The translations under genes and the position numbers were made by a program. Shown piece by piece: positions 1 to 8,449 of a stretch of 64,000 nucleotides of DNA. Location of the stretch: the NCBI GenBank assembly GCA_036260935.1, contig DATALQ010000004.1, forward strand, positions 60,460-124,459. Reading direction: 5' to 3'. The first letter of the stretch is position 1. Each line of letters opens with the position of its first letter. This DNA comes from JAEYOM01 sp036260935 (GTDB lineage: Bacteria; Bacillota; Clostridia; Acetivibrionales; DTU013). Under the pieces are notes generated by a model. It saw nothing but the letters and a program-made list of their open reading frames with translations. It searched no databases and was not told the DNA's origin.

Positions 1-2
1 GC

Positions 3-197
3 CTGATTGCGACGGGGGTCACGGCGCTTATCGCAGTCCAGGGCCTGTTCAATGTGGCCGTGGTGACGAACAGTATACCGCCGACAGGCGTGTCTCTGCC
101 TTTCTTTAGCTCGGGAGGCACCTCGCTCGTATTTTTCATGGTGGAAGCAGGCATACTCCTGAATGTCTCGCGATACTCCAACTACGAAAGAATCTGA
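3..197 (+). CDS. ftsW: SEDS-family cell-wall polymerase (FtsW/SpoVE-like), C-terminal part
   Basis: The window opens inside a gene and only the last 64 residues are present, ending at TGA. The segment holds the family hallmark PPTGVSLPFFSSGGTS, followed by a hydrophobic helix and a short basic tail, as in FtsW, SpoVE and RodA. These membrane proteins polymerise glycan strands from lipid II together with a class B penicillin-binding protein. The next gene is murA only 49 bp downstream, which points to the division/cell-wall cluster and so to FtsW or SpoVE rather than RodA. The two cannot be told apart from the tail. In many Firmicutes murG lies between this gene and murA; it is absent here. 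Confidence 0.85.
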   Translation: MIATGVTALIAVQGLFNVAVVTNSIPPTGVSLPFFSSGGTSLVFFMVEAGILLNVSRYSNYERI

Positions 198-246
198 ACA
201 CATTACATTTGCCTCGCATAAAATAAACTGTGTGCGAGGTGTTTTT

Positions 247-666
247 ATGAGCAGATTAGTGATAACGGGAGGAGCCAGACTAGACGGCGAGATTTCGGTT
301 GAAGGCTCCAAGAATGCTGTTTTGCCAATATTGGCTGCATCCTTGCTCAATGGCGGGGAAAGTATAATAAAGAATTGTCCCAGGCTTAGAGACGTGGAGG
401 TAATGATAGAGATTTTAAAAAAGATAGGCTGCAGTGCGAAGCTTGAAGACGACGTAATAACGATCAATTCTTCGAACATCAGGGAAACATTGATCCCGGT
501 AGAGCTGGCGGCCGAAATGCGTTCGTCCATAATATTCATGGGCCCGATGCTGGCCAGATGCGGCAAAGTGACTATAAGCTACCCGGGTGCGTGCGTAACC
601 TTTCGGGTACGAAGAATATATTATCCAAGACCATGTGAAGGTATGGGCGTAAACTGTTTATCTTAG
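247..666 (+). pseudogene. murA: UDP-N-acetylglucosamine 1-carboxyvinyltransferase, truncated
   Basis: MurA transfers enolpyruvate to UDP-GlcNAc, the first committed step of peptidoglycan synthesis. The start is the ATG at 247, just after a GCGAGG ribosome binding site. Residues 1-114 are a normal MurA N-terminus with the conserved SKNA (Lys22, Asn23) and a SYPG segment. In intact enzymes this continues as PGGC with the catalytic cysteine, then a glycine-rich EIG/TIG stretch. Here the reading runs PGAC and then leaves the family completely, ending at 139 residues instead of about 420. Sequence after about 590 becomes AT-rich and unrelated. The gene is therefore cut by a rearrangement or an assembly join. 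A second, intact murA elsewhere would be required for growth. Confidence 0.85.
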
Positions 667-929
667 AACTAATTATCTTAGAACTTTATATTCTACATAG
701 TTCAAATCTACAGGGAGTAACTCCAATATCCAGAATACCTTACAATCTTAGGCTTCTTAAATTTACAAGAATGTAAATTATGGTGTAGTATATTTATGTC
801 AAATCTATGGGAAAGCATGGATTTACAAACATAGAGGGAGGGCATGATAAAAAGCAGGGATGCCAAAATTGTAGGGAAATAGTTTCATTTAAATAGTTAT
901 TACGAATTCACATTGCGGAGGAATTGATA

Positions 930-1091
930 TTGGACAAAATACTTGGATATTTTGGTATAGTATTTTTATCTTTAGTAATATCACTAATAGCTTTTACTAC
1001 TAGAGGTGATAAGAAAAATCCAGGCATTAAAGTTTTATTAGGTACTGTATTTGGTCCATTACTATACTTGATTTTTGACTTATTACATTAG
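930..1091 (+). CDS. Small membrane protein, 53 aa
   Basis: This short frame begins with TTG at 930, preceded by a good GCGGAGG ribosome binding site, and ends with TAG. It encodes two hydrophobic segments (about residues 5-22 and 33-50) separated by a charged turn, TTRGDKKNPG, a helical-hairpin layout. The ribosome binding site and clean hydrophobic pattern argue that it is translated. I do not recognise a family. Position next to toxin-like fragments makes an immunity or leftover accessory function conceivable, but that is only context. Confidence 0.5.
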   Translation: MDKILGYFGIVFLSLVISLIAFTTRGDKKNPGIKVLLGTVFGPLLYLIFDLLH

Positions 1092-1123
1092 AGAAGTGAT
1101 GCGAAATAGGGAGGATTGTTCTA

Positions 1124-1500
1124 ATGAGTAAAGATGTGGTTCTGTACATTTGATTATTCTGCAGAGGAAATAAACAAAACAAATGCTCCTAGCGTAAATA
1201 ATTTAAATGGTTCAGGATACCAAATAGGTGGTTCATTTGGTTCGGGAATTCCACCTTTAACGCAGGTGTTGAATTTAATGCAATTCCCGGTAAAAAAAAT
1301 TATTATGGCAGTACTGTTTCTTTGGGAATGGAACCCCTGGAGGTGAAGGTCACATTGAATGGGGCGATACTACTACTCTATATAAAGTTAATATATTTGA
1401 AAAAATATTAGGTGGTAAAAATGAAGAGGAATGTATTCGTTTTATTGATAATTATCCTATTATTTGCGACTCAAACTTACTCTTTTGGAACGGATATTGA
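1124..1500 (+). pseudogene. Frameshifted remnant of a secreted/toxin-like protein
   Basis: An ATG at 1124 has a strong AGGGAGG site, but that frame stops after nine codons. The protein continues in a second frame from 1134 (asparagine/serine/glycine-rich), in a third from about 1247 (FNAGVEFNAIPGKK), and in the first again from about 1322 (GTPGGEGHIEWGDT), ending at 1500. Joined together these give one plausible glycine-rich C-terminal domain ending in a GGEGHIEWGD motif of the kind I associate with C-terminal domains of polymorphic or secreted toxins. At least two or three frame changes are needed, so it is either decayed or badly sequenced. The exact family is uncertain. Confidence 0.5.
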
Positions 1501-2044
1501 TACGTTGAATTTAACAAGGATAGAGAAGGAGCATCAAACGATCTCTTCCGCCGTTTGTATTTCGGCCAATTCCAGAGGTGATATTGCTTTAGGTTTTAAT
1601 GATGATTACATAAATGTATATGACAGTAATGGGAAATTTGTATGTAGTTATTCATTCAATGTTAACAGTAGTTATTTTTTTGAAATAGACGATATGGACG
1701 GCATTATGATTTTTTCATTAAGAGGGAATAAGAGTTACTATTATAATAAAGAAGCTGAATTACTAAAAACAAAAAAATTCAATAATATTGACGAAAGTGG
1801 GAATTACTTTGAAGAACATGAAGGGATAAAAAAAATAAGCGTCAACAAAAATACATATGAACTAAGTCAACGCTGGGGCTACACCAAGCTTACCAAGGTT
1901 GATACTAATGGCTATGTAACATCAATTTATGAGGATGGATATATATTTTATATTAAGATATTTGTATTATTATTGATTTTGGTTTGCGTATCGATTGCTA
2001 TAATTATTATCATAAAGTCTACCCAAAAAGCAAATAATAGATGA
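1421..2044 (+). CDS. Hypothetical membrane-anchored extracellular protein
   Basis: About 207 residues. ATG at 1421 is preferred over GTG at 1412 because ATTAGGTGG lies at the right distance before it. The product has an N-terminal signal-type helix (about residues 5-22), an extracellular domain of about 150 residues rich in Asn, Tyr and Asp with beta-like alternation (reminiscent of repeated strand units such as ALGFNDDYINVYDSNG), and a strong C-terminal membrane helix followed by a short basic tail. Its start overlaps the end of the preceding remnant in another frame. I do not recognise the family; an immunity or sensor role for the adjacent toxin-like cassette is only a guess. AT-rich codon use differs from flanking chromosomal genes. 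Confidence 0.6.
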   Translation: MKRNVFVLLIIILLFATQTYSFGTDIDTLNLTRIEKEHQTISSAVCISANSRGDIALGFNDDYINVYDSNGKFVCSYSFNVNSSYFFEIDDMDGIMIFSLRGNKSYYYNKEAELLKTKKFNNIDESGNYFEEHEGIKKISVNKNTYELSQRWGYTKLTKVDTNGYVTSIYEDGYIFYIKIFVLLLILVCVSIAIIIIIKSTQKANNR

Positions 2045-2074
2045 CTGTGTTTTATAAAATTTAGTCTTTTTTAG

Positions 2075-2274
2075 GAACATAAGGTTGAGCCAATATGGGA
2101 TTCAAATGAAAAGCTTTTATTTCCTTTTCTAATCAAAATGTTGAAGCAGCAAATCTTGTTGTATATGGAACTTTGGATATGTCTCAAGATGACCAAGTCA
2201 ATATGTGGAAGAGTTTTTGTGAAAAATATAAGACTGATCCGATGTGTAAGTTTGATAAAGATCATCATATGTGA
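2075..2274 (+). pseudogene. C-terminal fragment of an unidentified protein, frameshifted
   Basis: One frame reads KVEPIWDSNEKLLFPF and, after a shift near 2140, another reads VVYGTLDMSQDDQVNMW and ends CKFDKDHHM before TGA at 2274. Both pieces look like real soluble protein sequence, whereas the opposite-strand frame over the same bases has no ribosome binding site. No start codon precedes it. It fits the decayed accessory nature of the block. No family is recognised. Confidence 0.35.
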
Positions 2275-2316
2275 TTGATATATGCTAATACTTAGATTAA
2301 TTAGGGAGAAAGTTAT

Positions 2317-2646
2317 TTGAAATTATTATTTAAATTCTATTTTTTTCTTTTTGTATTATTAGTCATAATTATCATCTATACTTTTTTCTACTTTGTTTTT
2401 GTAGATGTAAAAAGTCCAATATTCATTTTTTGTTCAATTGTAAGTTTCATGTTTCTTGGTGTATCTGGAATACAACTGATACTAAAAAATGAAAATGTTG
2501 ATTATCAAGTAAGAAAAAAACGATATAAAACCATACAGCAAGCAAATTATAGTATAAATTTTGGAATAAGAATTACATTAGTAATTGGCATAGTTTTTGC
2601 AATTATTTCTTTAGTGGGCATAGTTTTCCCAAACGCTGGTAAATAG
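2317..2646 (+). CDS. Small membrane protein, 109 aa
   Basis: The TTG start at 2317 follows AGGGAG at a good distance. Three hydrophobic helices are apparent: residues about 7-29, 31-53, and 83-104, with a basic connecting loop (VRKKRYK) between the second and third. No catalytic motif is visible. Codon use is AT-rich like the rest of the 590-2990 block, and unlike the sigma factor gene downstream. It may be an immunity-type membrane protein but I do not recognise a family. Confidence 0.55.
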   Translation: MKLLFKFYFFLFVLLVIIIIYTFFYFVFVDVKSPIFIFCSIVSFMFLGVSGIQLILKNENVDYQVRKKRYKTIQQANYSINFGIRITLVIGIVFAIISLVGIVFPNAGK

Positions 2647-2763
2647 GAGAGCTTTAATTTTTAGTATCCTATGGGACAGTCCAAGGGTGCCTCGAAGAAA
2701 AAATGTGCACAAATTTTTTGCTGAATTCACCACTATGGTTAATAAATAATTGGACTTACCTAT

Positions 2764-2801
2764 AGCTCTGATGGGGTAAACACTCTATCAGGGCTTTTCT
2801 T
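2764..2801 (+). terminator. Probable intrinsic terminator
   Basis: An imperfect stem pairs AGCTCTGATGGGG with CTCTATCAGGGCT across a short loop and is followed by TTTTCTT. It lies after the small membrane gene and before the sigma factor operon. Confidence 0.55.
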
Positions 2802-3002
2802 ATTAAGCGCTTAATCTTAGGGTGCCTAGCGATGACATTGCCCCATTTATTCTACCAATCAAAAAGGTTAACCTTTGAACAATAATAAACCCATCCAGTA
2901 TTAAAAAATCTTTTACTATGTTTAGACTCACAAATATTATATAATCGAAGGTGTACATATCATTTTATTTACCGTTTCCGTTGCGGGGGTAACAAAATAC
3001 AG

Positions 3003-3599
3003 ATGAGCCATAATGAACAGCATCTGCTTGAGAGATCGAAGGCGGGCGATGCCGCCGCTTTTGAAGAGCTGATAGAAGCATATCAGAAAAAAATATTCAA
3101 CCTTGCCTACAGGATCGTGGGCAATTATGATGATGCTGCCGATTTGGCGCAGGAAGCCATGATTAGGATATTCAGATCGATTGCGAACTTCAGGGAGCAA
3201 TCGTCATTTTCGACGTGGGTCTACAGGATTACGACCAACGTATGTCTCGATGAGATCAGAAGGAAGAAAAATACCAGGGTGCTTTCGCTCGATGAAGAAA
3301 TTCACGTGGAAGACGGTGAAGTTAAACGCCAGATAATGAGCGACGAGCCTCAGCCGGATGAAGTGGCCGAGAGGGAAGAGCTTCGCAGTCTGATCGACAG
3401 CGCGATCAAAAGCCTGCCGGAGGATCAGCGGCTGGTACTGACGCTGCGGGACCTGCAGGGGCTGAGCTATGAAGAAATTTCGAAGATACTGGATTGCCCC
3501 GTCGGCACCGTGAAATCCCGTATAAACAGGGCGCGTCAGGCATTGAAAAATGTATTGTACGATAAACGGGAACTTTTAAGTGAGGATTACGTCAAATAA
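3003..3599 (+). CDS. ECF-type RNA polymerase sigma factor (SigW-like)
   Basis: This 198-residue protein has the two-domain layout of extracytoplasmic-function sigma factors. Region 2 is at about residues 20-90 (YRIVGNYDDAADLAQEAM, then FREQSSFSTWVYRITTN), and region 4 is at about 135-185 with a helix-turn-helix (LSYEEISKILDCPVGTVKSR). Such factors direct RNA polymerase to envelope-stress promoters. The next gene, 19 bp downstream, encodes a zinc-finger anti-sigma protein, the usual partner, so the pair forms an operon. The ATG at 3003 follows a GGGGGT stretch. A typical self-regulated ECF promoter was not convincingly found upstream. Confidence 0.9.
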   Translation: MSHNEQHLLERSKAGDAAAFEELIEAYQKKIFNLAYRIVGNYDDAADLAQEAMIRIFRSIANFREQSSFSTWVYRITTNVCLDEIRRKKNTRVLSLDEEIHVEDGEVKRQIMSDEPQPDEVAEREELRSLIDSAIKSLPEDQRLVLTLRDLQGLSYEEISKILDCPVGTVKSRINRARQALKNVLYDKRELLSEDYVK

Positions 3600-3618
3600 A
3601 CCGAAAGGAGGGTTGGAA

Positions 3619-4833
3619 ATGACAAGCTGCATGACTGCGAAAGAAAATATATGCGCATATCTGGACAACGAACTCAGTGCTGAAGAAAAACGCCTATTCG
3701 AAGAACACATTGAAAGCTGTCGGGCGTGCAAGCAGGAACTCGATGAAATGAGCGGCATCATAAGCCTGTGTACAAGCTTGCCACAGCAGGAGCTGCCTCA
3801 AGGATTCAAGGCAGAGCTCCATGAAAAGCTGCTGGCGGTGGCCGAAAGCCAGAAAAGCAACGTAACTGGCATCGAAAAATTCAAAAGAATCAGATATATC
3901 AAAATGATTTCCTCGGTAGCTGCGGGCTTGCTTCTGATCTTCCTTACAGGCAGTCTTATAAGATATGGCTTTCTCAGGCCGGATATGATGGCGAAAACCG
4001 GACAGAGTACAGCATTGTCTGCTATGGATGCTCCGGCCCAGCCTTCTGCGGATGCCGGGGTTTCAGCAGCCGCGGACAATGGCGCTCCTGTTGGCGCGGC
4101 TTACGGCGCTGCCGCTGCTGCCGGTTCAGCCGAGGCAAATATGAATGACGCCCAGGCAGCGGACAACGCATTGGGAATTATGGGTTTCGCTGAATCGGGG
4201 ACGGCTCCTGACGGCACGGAATCGGACCGTTCGGTATCAAAGGATCGGAGTTCGGCATCGGCTTACGCCGCCTCGCAAGCTATCGTTGAAAATGTGAGCA
4301 ATAAGGTTTCGGCCATTACAATAACAGCAGAAGACCCTGAGACAATTACCGGGAAAATAAAAGCTCTTGCATTGGAGAACAATGGCGCAGCAAAAGAGCC
4401 TGTTTTAATGAAGTTTGCGAGATCGTTAACAGGCGAACAGCCTGCGGATCAGGGAACCGGGTCGGCAGAGGCGGCTGACACGGCAGCTGCGGCAGCGGGT
4501 ACAGCGTCGGATACAGTGGCACAGCCCCTGAGTTTTATCATCCCCAGTTCGGATTACGACCGGTTCCTAAGCTCGGTAAACGAGGCCTTCGGAGCGGCAA
4601 ACGTGCAATCCGGCGCATTGGTAACGGAGGATCTCACTCAGACGCTGAATGAGAAAATTAAACAGTCCGGTGACATAGAAGCACAAATACAGGAACTCCA
4701 GCAGGACAGCACAAAAAACGTGGATAAGATAAATGATCTTAAGACTGAAAAGGAAATATTGGATGACCAGATTGAAACTATGAGGCTGGACTCCGATTTT
4801 GTAAACGTCACGATATATATAAACCGCAAATGA
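3619..4833 (+). CDS. Membrane anti-sigma factor with zinc finger and DUF4349-like domain
   Basis: ATG at 3619 follows AGGAGGG. The 404-residue protein starts with a ZAS-type zinc finger, H30-x3-C34-x2-C37, which binds the sigma factor in the cytoplasm. A single membrane helix follows (about 95-117), then an Ala/Gly/Ser/Asp-rich low-complexity stretch (about 130-230) and a C-terminal outer domain with a predicted coiled coil (KSGDIEAQIQELQQD) ending in beta-like sequence, characteristic of DUF4349. It is expected to hold the upstream ECF sigma at the membrane and release it on stress. The Ala-rich linker is unusually long and compositionally biased. Co-transcription with the sigma gene is inferred from the 19-bp gap. 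Confidence 0.85.
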   Translation: MTSCMTAKENICAYLDNELSAEEKRLFEEHIESCRACKQELDEMSGIISLCTSLPQQELPQGFKAELHEKLLAVAESQKSNVTGIEKFKRIRYIKMISSVAAGLLLIFLTGSLIRYGFLRPDMMAKTGQSTALSAMDAPAQPSADAGVSAAADNGAPVGAAYGAAAAAGSAEANMNDAQAADNALGIMGFAESGTAPDGTESDRSVSKDRSSASAYAASQAIVENVSNKVSAITITAEDPETITGKIKALALENNGAAKEPVLMKFARSLTGEQPADQGTGSAEAADTAAAAAGTASDTVAQPLSFIIPSSDYDRFLSSVNEAFGAANVQSGALVTEDLTQTLNEKIKQSGDIEAQIQELQQDSTKNVDKINDLKTEKEILDDQIETMRLDSDFVNVTIYINRK

Positions 4834-4911
4834 ACCAACACTCTGGCTTTGTGACGTGAATTTCCGGCTGTTATGCCGCGGATGTAATATGAAACAAAAG
4901 AACCGTTAAAT

Positions 4912-4942
4912 GAACGGCAGCCTTTACGGCTGTTGTTTTTTT
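4912..4942 (+). terminator. Intrinsic terminator
   Basis: AACGGCAGCC pairs with GGCTGTTGTT across a TTTAC loop and runs into a T-rich tract. It ends the sigma/anti-sigma operon. Confidence 0.8.
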
Positions 4943-4959
4943 GTGTAAAATAAACTACG

Positions 4960-4984
4960 GCGAAAATTTTCGCTGCGGTACAAT
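4960..4984 (+). promoter_or_regulatory. Palindrome plus -10-like element before polA
   Basis: A perfect 14-bp palindrome, GCGAAAATTTTCGC (4960-4973), is followed by TACAAT at 4979-4984, which fits a -10 element about 25 bp before the polA start. No good -35 hexamer lies at the expected distance, so the palindrome occupies the -35/spacer region and could be an operator. Assignment is by position only. Confidence 0.4.
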
Positions 4985-5007
4985 TGTGTAATATTCGGAG
5001 GTATGAT

Positions 5008-7698
5008 ATGGCGGACAAATTGATGATCATAGACGGCAACAGTATACTCAACAGAGCTTTCTACGGGTTGCAGGGGGCACAGATGTCGGCCTCGGACGGC
5101 TTACATACCAACGCAATATTTGGATTTATAAACATTTTGAATAAATACCTTGAAGAAGAAAAGCCGCAGTACCTTTGCGTGGCTTTCGACCTGAAGGCTC
5201 CCACCTTCAGGCATTTGCAGTTCGAAGGCTATAAGGCCACGAGAAAGGGAATGCCTCCCGAACTTGCCGAGCAGGTGCCGTATATGAAGGAAGTCCTCGA
5301 TGCCATGAATATTAAGCGGCTTGAAATGGAGGGCTTCGAGGCGGATGACATCATAGGCTCGGTTTCAAAGTGCGCGGAGGCGGCGGATCTGCAGGTTGTC
5401 GTTGTGACCGGAGACAGGGATTCGCTGCAACTGGCGTCGGAAAGCACAAAAATACTCCTGCCGATAACCAGGGGAGGCAGGACCGAGACCGAGACCTACA
5501 ATGGGGATGGAGTTAGGGAGCATTACGGCGTGACGCCGCTTCAGTTCATCGACGTAAAAGGCCTCATGGGCGACAAGTCGGACAATATACCCGGCGTCCC
5601 GGGTATCGGCGAGAAAACGGCTCTCGAGCTTATAAAAGCCTATGGCAGCATTGAAAACGTATATGACAATCTTAACGACATAGAAAAAAAGAGCGTTCGT
5701 GAAAAGCTCGAGACAAACAGGGAGCTTGCATTCATGAGCAAGCACATAGCCACGATCGAGAGGAACATGCCGACGCTCTGCCAAATCAGTGAACTGAAAA
5801 GGCAGGACTTCAATAATGACAAGCTTTATGAGCTCTTCAGACGACTCGATTTCAAGAGCTTTATAGAAAAATTGGGACTCAGCGGCAATACAGCAAAGGA
5901 AGCTGCAAAGCTAGAAAAGCTGTCATTTACCATAGCGGAGGATCCGATATCACTGGCGCAGGCGGTAGCTTCGATAAGAGCGGCCGGCGAGGTCTCGGTA
6001 TTCCAGCTCCTGGACAGATCTGACGCATTCTCATCGACGCTGGCCGGAATGGCGCTTTCCTGGGGAAATGAAAATGTATTTGTACCTGTTGGGCACGGGA
6101 TAAGCGAGGAACAATTCCTCGAGCTGTTCAGCCCGGTATTTTCGAACAAATGTATAAAGATATATGGTCACGACTTGAAGAACCTGATAGTCTGGCTCAA
6201 ATGGAAGGGAATATCTTTTGACGGTCTGGCCTTCGATACGATGATCGGAGCATACATACTGAACCCCTCACGTGACACTTATACGGTCGCGGAACTTGCG
6301 CAGGATTACCTCGGACATACGTTCGGATCGATGCAGGAGCTTACTGGTAAAGGCAAAGGCTACACTCCTTTTGCTGAAATTTCCGCGGAACAGCTCGCGG
6401 AGATCACTGTACGCCACAGCAGGACTGTTATGGAGCTGACAAAGGTAATTGGTGCACAGATAGCGCAGAATGACCAGACCGAGCTGTACTTCGACATAGA
6501 GCTGCCATTGGTGGAAGTGCTGTCAGACATGGAATACAGAGGCTTCAAGGTAAATACCGAAGGACTGAAGCAATTTTCACAAAAGCTGGACGAGAAAATA
6601 ACCGCTTCGATGGACGCTGTTTATACGTTGGCCGGCGAGGAGTTCAACATAAACTCCCCGAAGCAGCTTGGAGTGATTCTTTTTGAAAAGCTTGGACTGC
6701 CTGTGCTAAAAAAGACGAAGACCGGGTATTCGACAGACGCCGAAGTGCTTGAACAGTTGGCCTCAAGGCATGAAATAGTTACGGGAATACTAGAATACAG
6801 GCAACTGGTGAAGCTGAAATCAACATATGCCGAAGGCTTGCTCCACGTAGTGAACCCCGCAGACGGGCGGATACATTCAAGTTTCAATCAAACCGTAACG
6901 GCTACGGGAAGGATCAGCAGCACCGAGCCGAACCTGCAGAACATACCGATCAAACTTGAAATGGGAAGAGAGATCAGAAAGGTATTCGTGCCTGAAAATG
7001 ATGAATTCCTCCTTTCCGACGCCGACTACTCGCAGATAGAGCTCAGAGTTCTCGCACATATAACGGGGGATGAAAACATGACAGCCGCCTTCAAAAACAA
7101 TGAAGATATCCATACGGCGACTGCCTCCAGCGTTTTCAACGTTCCGAAGGAACAGGTGAGTTCGTTGCTCCGGTCCAGGGCTAAGGCCGTCAATTTCGGC
7201 ATAGTCTATGGCATCGGAGATTTCAGTCTCGCGAAGGATCTCGGCATAACTAGGAAGGAAGCACGCGAGTATATAGACGGGTACCTTGAGAAGTATCCGG
7301 GCGTGAAGAAATATATGCACGAAACTGTTGAAAACGGTAAAAACAACGGATATGTGGAAACCATGTTCAAGAGGAGAAGGTATCTTCCTGAGCTCAAGTC
7401 CAGCAATTTCAACCTGCGTTCGTTCGGGGAACGTGTGGCCATGAACATGCCTATACAGGGCAGCGCGGCGGACATTATAAAAATTGCCATGGTTAAGGTA
7501 TATAAAGAGCTTGGTGAACATAATATGAAATCGAGACTGATCCTGCAGGTACACGACGAACTGATCATTGAAACGCATAAAAGCGAAAAGGAGCAGGTCG
7601 AAAAGATCTTGCAGGACTGCATGCAAAACGCAGTAGCGATGGGGGTCCCGCTGCTTGCAGAGGTAAAGACGGGCGCCAGCTGGTATGAGACAAAGTAG
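5008..7698 (+). CDS. polA: DNA polymerase I
   Basis: 896 residues from the ATG at 5008 (CGGAGG just upstream). Order of domains: 5'-3' flap exonuclease (about 1-290, with DDIIGS and GDKSDNIPGVPGIG helix-hairpin-helix), a 3'-5' exonuclease-like fold (about 300-480) and the family A polymerase (about 490-896). Polymerase motif A is DYSQIELR, motif B RSRAKAVNFGIVYG, motif C QVHDE. The exonuclease-like domain lacks the DxE acid pair (it reads VSVFQLLDRSD), so proofreading is probably absent, as in Bacillus Pol I. It fills gaps after Okazaki-fragment processing and excision repair. coaE and a lytic transglycosylase follow. The 3' end is copied in tandem downstream. Confidence 0.97.
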   Translation: MADKLMIIDGNSILNRAFYGLQGAQMSASDGLHTNAIFGFINILNKYLEEEKPQYLCVAFDLKAPTFRHLQFEGYKATRKGMPPELAEQVPYMKEVLDAMNIKRLEMEGFEADDIIGSVSKCAEAADLQVVVVTGDRDSLQLASESTKILLPITRGGRTETETYNGDGVREHYGVTPLQFIDVKGLMGDKSDNIPGVPGIGEKTALELIKAYGSIENVYDNLNDIEKKSVREKLETNRELAFMSKHIATIERNMPTLCQISELKRQDFNNDKLYELFRRLDFKSFIEKLGLSGNTAKEAAKLEKLSFTIAEDPISLAQAVASIRAAGEVSVFQLLDRSDAFSSTLAGMALSWGNENVFVPVGHGISEEQFLELFSPVFSNKCIKIYGHDLKNLIVWLKWKGISFDGLAFDTMIGAYILNPSRDTYTVAELAQDYLGHTFGSMQELTGKGKGYTPFAEISAEQLAEITVRHSRTVMELTKVIGAQIAQNDQTELYFDIELPLVEVLSDMEYRGFKVNTEGLKQFSQKLDEKITASMDAVYTLAGEEFNINSPKQLGVILFEKLGLPVLKKTKTGYSTDAEVLEQLASRHEIVTGILEYRQLVKLKSTYAEGLLHVVNPADGRIHSSFNQTVTATGRISSTEPNLQNIPIKLEMGREIRKVFVPENDEFLLSDADYSQIELRVLAHITGDENMTAAFKNNEDIHTATASSVFNVPKEQVSSLLRSRAKAVNFGIVYGIGDFSLAKDLGITRKEAREYIDGYLEKYPGVKKYMHETVENGKNNGYVETMFKRRRYLPELKSSNFNLRSFGERVAMNMPIQGSAADIIKIAMVKVYKELGEHNMKSRLILQVHDELIIETHKSEKEQVEKILQDCMQNAVAMGVPLLAEVKTGASWYETK

Positions 7699-7774
7699 CG
7701 AAAGCGGGTATGAGGCAAAGTAACGCCAGCTGGTATGAGACAAAGTAATTCCAACTGTCTATGAGGCGAAATAG
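7674..7774 (+). repeat. 25-bp tandem repeat copying the polA 3' end
   Basis: Four adjacent copies of a 25-bp unit: 7674-7698 (inside polA, containing its stop), 7699-7723, 7724-7748 and 7749-7774 (26 bp). Copies 1 and 3 share 24 of 25 bases; copies 2 and 4 are more diverged. Each copy carries a GGTATGAG(A/G)CAAAGTA-like core that in polA encodes the last residues and the stop codon. Confidence 0.9.
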
Positions 7775-7831
7775 CGGTCGCATGAAAGAATATATTATGA
7801 TGCAGCAATTGCAGCTGAAAAGGTGAATACA

Positions 7832-8449
7832 ATGAAAATTATCGGGGTAACAGGCGGAATAGGAAGCGGTAAAAGCGTGGTATCACGAACCCTCAGGGAT
7901 CTTGGCACTGCCGTGGTCGATGCCGACCTTCTTGCAAAAAGCGTCACTGCAGCCGGAGGTAAGGCCTTTGACGAACTGGTCGATTATTTCGGAAAAGAAA
8001 TAGTAGGTGAAAACGGCGAACTTGACAGGCCAAAGCTTGCGTCAATTGCTTTCGGAGACAAGGTAAAGCTGCATGCCCTCAATTGTATCACCCATAAGCA
8101 CATTACGGAAAAAATCTACGATACGGTAGAGATACTTAAAAATACGGGAAAATGGGACATCATAGTGATCGATGCTCCGATACCTGTCGAAAAGGGCTTT
8201 CTCGATCTGGCGGATGAAATTTGGGTGGTTTCAGCGGAACGCGAAACCAGAATCAAAAGAGTCATGGAGAGAAGCGGATTTTCGTACGGTGAAGTTTCCG
8301 ACAGGATCGATTCTCAGTTAAGGGAGGACGAATACCTCAAGCTGGCGGATGAAATAATTTACAACAACGGCAGTATCGAGGAGCTGGAACAGGCAGTCGT
8401 AAGGCTGTTTCTCCAAAAGAAGCAGGAGTGGCAGCGTGCCGATGTATAA
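7832..8449 (+). CDS. coaE: Dephospho-CoA kinase
   Basis: CoaE phosphorylates the ribose 3'-OH of dephospho-CoA in the last step of coenzyme A synthesis. The 205-residue product has the P-loop GGIGSGKS at residues 8-15, an early DAD motif (VDADLLA) typical of the CoA domain, and the lid-type region ERETRIKRVMERSGFS. ATG at 7832 is preferred over GTG at 7823, because the AAAGGTG ribosome binding site overlaps the GTG and is well placed for the ATG. The gene overlaps the following transglycosylase gene by 14 bp, so the two are translationally linked. Length is normal for the family. Confidence 0.95.
   Translation: MKIIGVTGGIGSGKSVVSRTLRDLGTAVVDADLLAKSVTAAGGKAFDELVDYFGKEIVGENGELDRPKLASIAFGDKVKLHALNCITHKHITEKIYDTVEILKNTGKWDIIVIDAPIPVEKGFLDLADEIWVVSAERETRIKRVMERSGFSYGEVSDRIDSQLREDEYLKLADEIIYNNGSIEELEQAVVRLFLQKKQEWQRADV

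Larger units (their letters stand above)
590..2990. other. AT-rich accessory block interrupting murA
   Basis: Composition changes sharply at the murA break and returns to the mixed composition of the neighbours near 3000. The block holds small membrane proteins and frameshifted gene pieces, typical of degraded toxin/immunity cassettes. From 667 to 929 I see no gene, only AT-rich sequence. From 2647 to 3002 there is a terminator-like hairpin near 2764 and the 5' region of the sigma factor gene, with no coding signal. I found no transposase, integrase or clear target-site duplication at the edges. Confidence 0.55.

Noticed and set aside
1..3000. Prophage or integrated plasmid at the murA break
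   Set aside because: No integrase, transposase, replication gene, tRNA or attachment repeats are visible in 590-2990.
6877..7832. Long minus-strand open frames over the end of polA
   Set aside because: They lie opposite a highly conserved polymerase domain, lack ribosome binding sites and show no family motif. They arise from codon bias on the other strand.
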